A stretch of 64,000 nucleotides of DNA, from NCBI GenBank assembly GCA_951799405.1, contig OX637337.1:18226347-18290346 (forward strand), written 5' to 3'. Source of the stretch: Agapetus fuscipes (Eukaryota > Arthropoda > Insecta > Trichoptera > Glossosomatidae). Shown piece by piece: positions 60,583 through 64,000 of the stretch (within the stretch, counting starts at the first letter, position 1; every line of letters starts with the position of its first letter). The notes beneath the pieces were generated by a model, which ran no database searches, was not told where the DNA came from, and saw only the letters and a program-made list of their open reading frames with translations. The translations under genes and the position numbers were made by a program.

Positions 60583-60935
60583 AAAAACGCAACTAAGCTA
60601 CACATATAGTGTAACTTCTTGCCTGCGTTATCCCCGAGGGGGTCGCATGTGGCGCTTCGGGACCTATTTATTTTTACAGGTAAGGGGGCCGGCCTCACAC
60701 CAACCACTTTCAGTTGTAGTGGGGGTTTCCCGGTTCCCGGGGGAGGCTGGTTCTCATTTCTTGTGAAGGCTGAGTAAACCTTTGAGATCGAACCCTTGCT
60801 CTCGGCATGGATGCAAGCATTCTACCAATTGAGCTATCGACCTTTTTACGAGCTTGATCGTCGTCGCTACAAAGCGTCAATTCTCAAGCAAGACCCAGTT
60901 GCTGTAAGGCTGGATGGACCGTTGGAGTAAAAACG
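60583..60935 (-). mobile_element. Chimeric SINE (SINE-A body + SINE-B), copy 2
   Basis: The minus strand: GGTCCATCCAGCCTTACAGC, AGCGACGACGATCAAGCTCG, TAAAAAGGTCGATAGCTCAA, B-box GGGTTCGATCTC, AAAGGTTTACTCAGCCTTCA, then the SINE-B body to TGTGTAGCTTAGTTGCG and a 13 nt T run (A run on plus). Same junction and same internal deletion as 49355-49750. Better preserved than copy 1. Confidence 0.93.
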
Positions 60936-60939
60936 AGTA

Positions 60940-61078
60940 AGTTTGCGCTTGTGTATGCTGAATTTTTGCTTACTAAACAAATCCCAAAGTTCAAACGAAA
61001 ACAAAATCTGCAGATTTTGCCGTGAAACCCTAAAACATGGTTAAAATTGGAAAAATAATTATTTGAATGAATATGATT
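60940..61078 (-). mobile_element. RTE-A LINE 3'-end fragment
   Basis: Plus: AAGTTTGCGCTTGTGTATGC, AATCCCAAAGTTCAAACGAA, ACATGGTTAAAATTGGAAAA. Decayed. Confidence 0.7.
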
Positions 61079-61129
61079 GGTTGAATAGAAGTTCACGTAC
61101 AATAAATTAAATGAATGTTTTTTTATTTC

Positions 61130-61540
61130 ACATTCTATAGATAGCTCAGTTGGTAATTCGCTTGCGTTTCGAACCAGAGTGCTTGGGATCCGTTCTGACA
61201 CGGGTTGTCACACATGATTTCCCGTATCGGTGTTTTTTCCAGGGATCCAATTTTGATAGCACCCCTAGCGGCAGTATTAACCTTCAATGCATCCATCTCC
61301 CTTCCTCGTTTGCCTACATTCAATGCATCTATACCACTTCCTCGTGAAAATATATCACTGACAGCTAAAACTGACGCAAGAAGCGCTATCAAAATCGAAT
61401 CCTATCACAAATTATAGTGCCGGCAAGGCTTACTTAGCCTTCACAAGATATGAAAATTCCCCCCAGAAAAAGCAGGGAAATCGGTACTTGAAGTGAAGCG
61501 GTTTGCGTTAGGCTGCCTCCTGTACTGGTAAATAAACGAC
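61130..61540 (+). mobile_element. SINE-B with ~160 bp internal insertion
   Basis: The head (ATAGATAGCTCAGTTGGTAA) and TTTCCCGTATCGGTGTTTTT are followed by unrelated DNA (61245-61415, containing two direct TTCAATGCATC repeats with CTTCCTCG), then TGCCGGCAAGGCTTACTTAG and the rest to TGCCTCCTGTACTGGTAA. Confidence 0.82.
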
Positions 61541-61812
61541 TCTTGGAAACTAAAATTCGTTGCGTTTATTACACACATTTAAAATGTATTTTTTATGTTT
61601 TTGGTTGTAAAACTGAACATTTTTTCCATATTCGAGACACTGTTTCTATTTTTTAACTGTAAGAATAACAAACGTTTTTGGTCCTCATACTATCATCATA
61701 TACAGAGATACCTGATAATATTTACAAAAAACGAAAACGTGGGTTATCTTATCCAGAACACATAGAAAAAATAAGCATTGATTGCAAAGAAAAACTTATT
61801 TTTTCAGTTTAT
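61541..61812. other. No recognisable feature
   Basis: AT-rich spacer. Confidence 0.35.
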
Positions 61813-62160
61813 AGGAAAACTTTTTTTAGTTTTGTTATTTTTTTTGATGTCCATGTATATATTATTATTTATTGATTTAAAAAATGTAATTTGTCATGTA
61901 TGTTCCTTGACTTATAGGTTGGTATGCGGCTGACCACCCATACTGTAAAAAATGGTTCACTTTGCCAATGTCACCCCTGTTTCAGGGAAGGACGGCAAGA
62001 GTATCAGGGCTTATGTTCATTTGAGATTGGGTTTTTATAATGTAGGTCCACATGCGGCATGTGTTAGCACGAAATTATACATGTCTGCTTGTGGGAATGC
62101 ATTTGATATAAATATTAAATGATATATATCCTTGCAGCTTAGATTAGATTAGATTAGATA
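61813..62160 (+). mobile_element. RTE-A LINE 3'-end copy, longest solo copy
   Basis: Homology to the UTR of the 8163 LINE starts upstream of the module (GATGTCCATGTATATATTAT, ATGTAATTTGTCATGTATGT), then the full module from TTCCTTGACTTATAGGTTGG to TTAGATTAGATTAGATTAG. Shows that solo modules are 5'-truncated LINEs. Confidence 0.94.
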
Positions 62161-62204
62161 TAGGAAAGCTGATTGTAATTGCTTATATGGACTCTGCGTC
62201 ACTG

Positions 62205-62352
62205 TTTTCTACTCCCCCCTCCGCTCCTTCCCGCACCTAATAGTCCTTCCCCCTAAAGTGCCTCCCCCCCAAACAACCTCCCCTAACTCCTCAAACCCCC
62301 CCCAAACATCCCGCTACGTTTTGGTGGAGTTAAGGGGGGGGGGGTTGTTTAA
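62205..62352. repeat. C-rich block facing a G run, hairpin-forming
   Basis: AAACAACCTCCCCTAACTCC (62270-62292) is answered by GGAGTTAAGGGGGGGGGGTT (62326-62345). C runs up to 8 nt lie upstream. Confidence 0.7.
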
Positions 62353-62479
62353 GTTTTTAGAATCTGTTTTTATCATTATCAGGGATTTCTTGAAGTGTTT
62401 GCAAAGTTATAGAAAATATGAAAATTATAAATTATTTTGTTAAAAGAAGTAAAACTCATTTAGGTTTATTTATTAACAC

Positions 62480-62745
62480 TCTAAATGATAGGGTCTGTAA
62501 TGACTGTGTACCTACTGAATGAGTGCGGTATTAACGAGAATATGAGAGTGAAACTACAAAAGAGTAAAATTAGATTGTTCTAGAAAAAAAGAGACTGTTT
62601 AAAGGGATTTTTTTAAGTTTTTAATTAAATAGGCAATTTTTTGATAGTTTGTAAGTGTGCCAGGGGAAGCCTAAGAAAACTATAGATTGATCAAATAAGC
62701 GAGATTGCAAATGTCTGGATTCTGCAGAATGAGAAAATTGTGAGA
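62480..62745 (+). pseudogene. RTE-A-like ORF remnant
   Basis: Homologous to 25530-25850 (ATAGGGTCTGTAATGACTG, GAATGAGTGCGGTATTAACG, AGAATATGAGAGTGAAAC). Further on, AGGGGAAGCCTAAGAAAAC and TTGATCAAATAAGCGAGATT correspond to GRPRK-WIDQISEI. Interrupted by AT-rich DNA. Confidence 0.65.
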
Positions 62746-62870
62746 GTCCCCTTTGACTGTTTCTTGGGAAGTGATCATATCAAAATCTCTGATCCTGCAT
62801 TTATCTATTTTGCGTTGATCTGTTGATAGGACAACTTCCAATCAGTGGACTGTATTCAAGTACACACATA

Positions 62871-63149
62871 CAGTAGAGCGTCGATTGCCAAACTAATTGA
62901 GGGACAAAAATAAAATGCACAATCGGTTAGTTCGATAATCGAATGTGCCAATCAACAATTATATAATTATTTTTTATTGAAAACATTTTTAGTTTGCAAA
63001 AAATAAATATTATACTAATAAAAAGGTTCTTTTTGAAGATTCATTTTATAAGAACGCGTACATAGGCATGTAGAAAAGTGAGTTAAAAGTAGCTTCTCGG
63101 TTGATCGATCGTGCGGTTAATCGATGCTCGGATAATCGACACTCTACTG
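62871..63149. mobile_element. pogo-like MITE with TA target duplication
   Basis: Ends CAGTAGAGCGTCGATTGCC and CGGATAATCGACACTCTACTG, flanked by TA (62869-62870 and 63150-63151). The CAGTAGA..TCGATTATCCGA terminal motif is characteristic of pogo/Tigger-type Tc1-mariner elements. Subterminal TCGGTTAGTTCGATAATCGA and GGTTGATCGATCGTGCGGTT are variants of the same motif. 279 bp, no transposase. Confidence 0.9.
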
Positions 63150-63224
63150 TACATAAAATACCTTACAAAATACTCAAAAGTAAAATCCCTTGTTTTCCTC
63201 ATCTTTATACCTCAATGCGATAAA

Positions 63225-63430
63225 TTACCTGTGACGGATTAAGATGGGCGCATAAATTACTCAAAAAAATAATGAAATTTTCCGGATTTATTGCACTTTT
63301 ATCCGGGCCCGCCATTAATAAATCTATTAGCTAATTATTTTTTCACCCCGAACCACCTTTGGGCGGCTGAAAAAGTTTTCGGGTAATAAATTTCAGTTTA
63401 AAATTGTTTCCCGGTCAGAAATTTTAATAA
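63225..63430. promoter_or_regulatory. Candidate conserved non-coding block
   Basis: Repeat-free: TGTGACGGATTAAGATGGGC, TTATTGCACTTTTATCCGGG, CCCGCCATTAATAAATCTAT, CACCCCGAACCACCTTTGGG, CGGCTGAAAAAGTTTTCGGG. Contains CCATTAATAAA and GGATTAAG homeodomain-type sites. Regulatory role inferred. Confidence 0.4.
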
Positions 63431-63474
63431 ATTATTTCATCTCTTATATTTACCCCTAATCAAAAACCAGTTTT

Positions 63475-63690
63475 TTGTGAGCGCTGTTTTTGTGAATGAA
63501 TCTTACCTCAAGACTCCTGTACAAGGTTGTTCGTCGATAGTAAGCGCTATTTTTTGAAGCAAGATTTAGTGATCTAAGGCTCGATGAACCTTTGTGAATT
63601 AAATAAATGTACGAGTACATGATATTTGTTTCATGCTTCGTTGGGAGTTAAACCCACTACTTTCCGGTTACCATGATAATTGAAGTATTT
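63475..63690 (-). mobile_element. SINE-A, near full length, diverged
   Basis: Plus: GTGAGCGCTGTTTTTGTGAA, CTTACCTCAAGACTCCTGTA, AAGCAAGATTTAGTGATCTA, AGGCTCGATGAACCTTTGTG, GGGAGTTAAACCCACTAC, TTCCGGTTACCATG. Confidence 0.78.
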
Positions 63691-63824
63691 TTGTCTTTTT
63701 TTATCGTAAAAAAATACGTGTTCTACAAAAAAGGTGACATATTGTATGCATTTCTAAAATGTTCTAAAAAACCTTAAATCGCAGTAAACTTAATTTTTAA
63801 CAGTGATCCTACGATTTTGATCTA

Positions 63825-64000
63825 CTGCGTGAACGGCTTGGTTAAGTTTGCATTTTATATCAAAGGGTTAGGGTATGGTCCTCACCAAGGGTTTCAGAAA
63901 TGACCACCCGTTTCAGTGGTCATTTCAAGCACAAAATAAAAATACCGCCAAGGTTTACTCAGACTTTACGAGTAATGAAAACCAGCCCCCTCGTGAGCTA
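63825..64000 (+). mobile_element. SINE-B, runs off the window edge
   Basis: GCGTGAACGGCTTGGTTAAG (weak head), AGGGTTAGGGTATGGTCC, AAATAAAAATACCGCCAAGG, TTTACTCAGACTTTACGAGT, GAAAACCAGCCCCCTCGTG. Confidence 0.8.

Noticed and set aside
1..64000. CRISPR array or bacterial operon structure
   Set aside because: Spliced exon, LINEs, SINEs and AT-rich introns show a eukaryotic nuclear genome; the tandem repeats lack regular repeat-spacer spacing.

Overview
The window is an AT-rich, intron-dominated piece of an animal genome, most likely an insect or another arthropod. It holds one recognisable host coding exon: the first coding exon of a LIM-only transcription cofactor, best matching LMO4 (7083-7438, plus strand, spliced at both ends). 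No second LIM exon was found downstream, so most of the window is probably the large first intron of this gene plus neighbouring sequence. The taxon call is inference from the LMO4 residues and the repeat types; I cannot name a species.

Almost everything else is mobile DNA. The families, named here for reference, are:
(1) RTE-A, an RTE-like LINE. The best copy is 8163-9985 (minus, 480-codon RT ORF). At least 30 5'-truncated copies of its ~250 bp 3' end carry TTAGA or TATAGAT microsatellite tails, and about 10 remnants of its ORF C-terminus are present.
(2) JOC-B, a poly-A LINE. The best copy is 44338-46062 (plus, 552-codon RT ORF with YADD) and looks young. Three 3'-end scraps are elsewhere.
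(3) CR1/L2-like LINE 3' ends at 735-1155 and 21395-21860, plus other LINE fragments.
(4) SINE-A, with a tRNA-Thr(CGT)-like head.
(5) SINE-B, with a second tRNA-like head (GATAGCTCAGTTGGTAGAATGC) and a conserved body.
(6) A SINE-A/SINE-B chimera, present twice with the same junction.
(7) DNA transposons: a 2.45 kb hAT (11672-14123) with an 8 bp target duplication and a broken hATC domain, a pogo-like element (62871-63149), a TTAA-flanked element (36310-36478), and several foldback MITEs.
(8) Two perfect palindromes (4291-4516 and 52612-52721), the first containing a hammerhead-ribozyme-like core.

Layout. 1-6.4 kb: LINE ends, tandem duplication, foldback elements. 6.4-7.7 kb: RTE-A tail with nested SINE-B, then the LMO4-like exon, then a MITE 57 bp past its splice donor. 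8-14.2 kb: the RTE-A LINE and a three-deep nest (RTE-A tail, hAT, RTE-A). 14.2-32 kb: sparse repeats and scattered unassigned sequence. 32-38 kb: candidate conserved non-coding blocks between SINEs. 38-47 kb: SINEs, a hammerhead-like repeat, JOC-B. 47-51 kb: two decayed minisatellites and the first chimeric SINE. 51-64 kb: dense RTE-A tails, further candidate regulatory blocks, the second chimeric SINE, the pogo-like element.

Insertion order can be read in several places because one repeat interrupts another. Repeat assignments come from comparing copies inside the window; boundaries are generally accurate to 5-20 bp.
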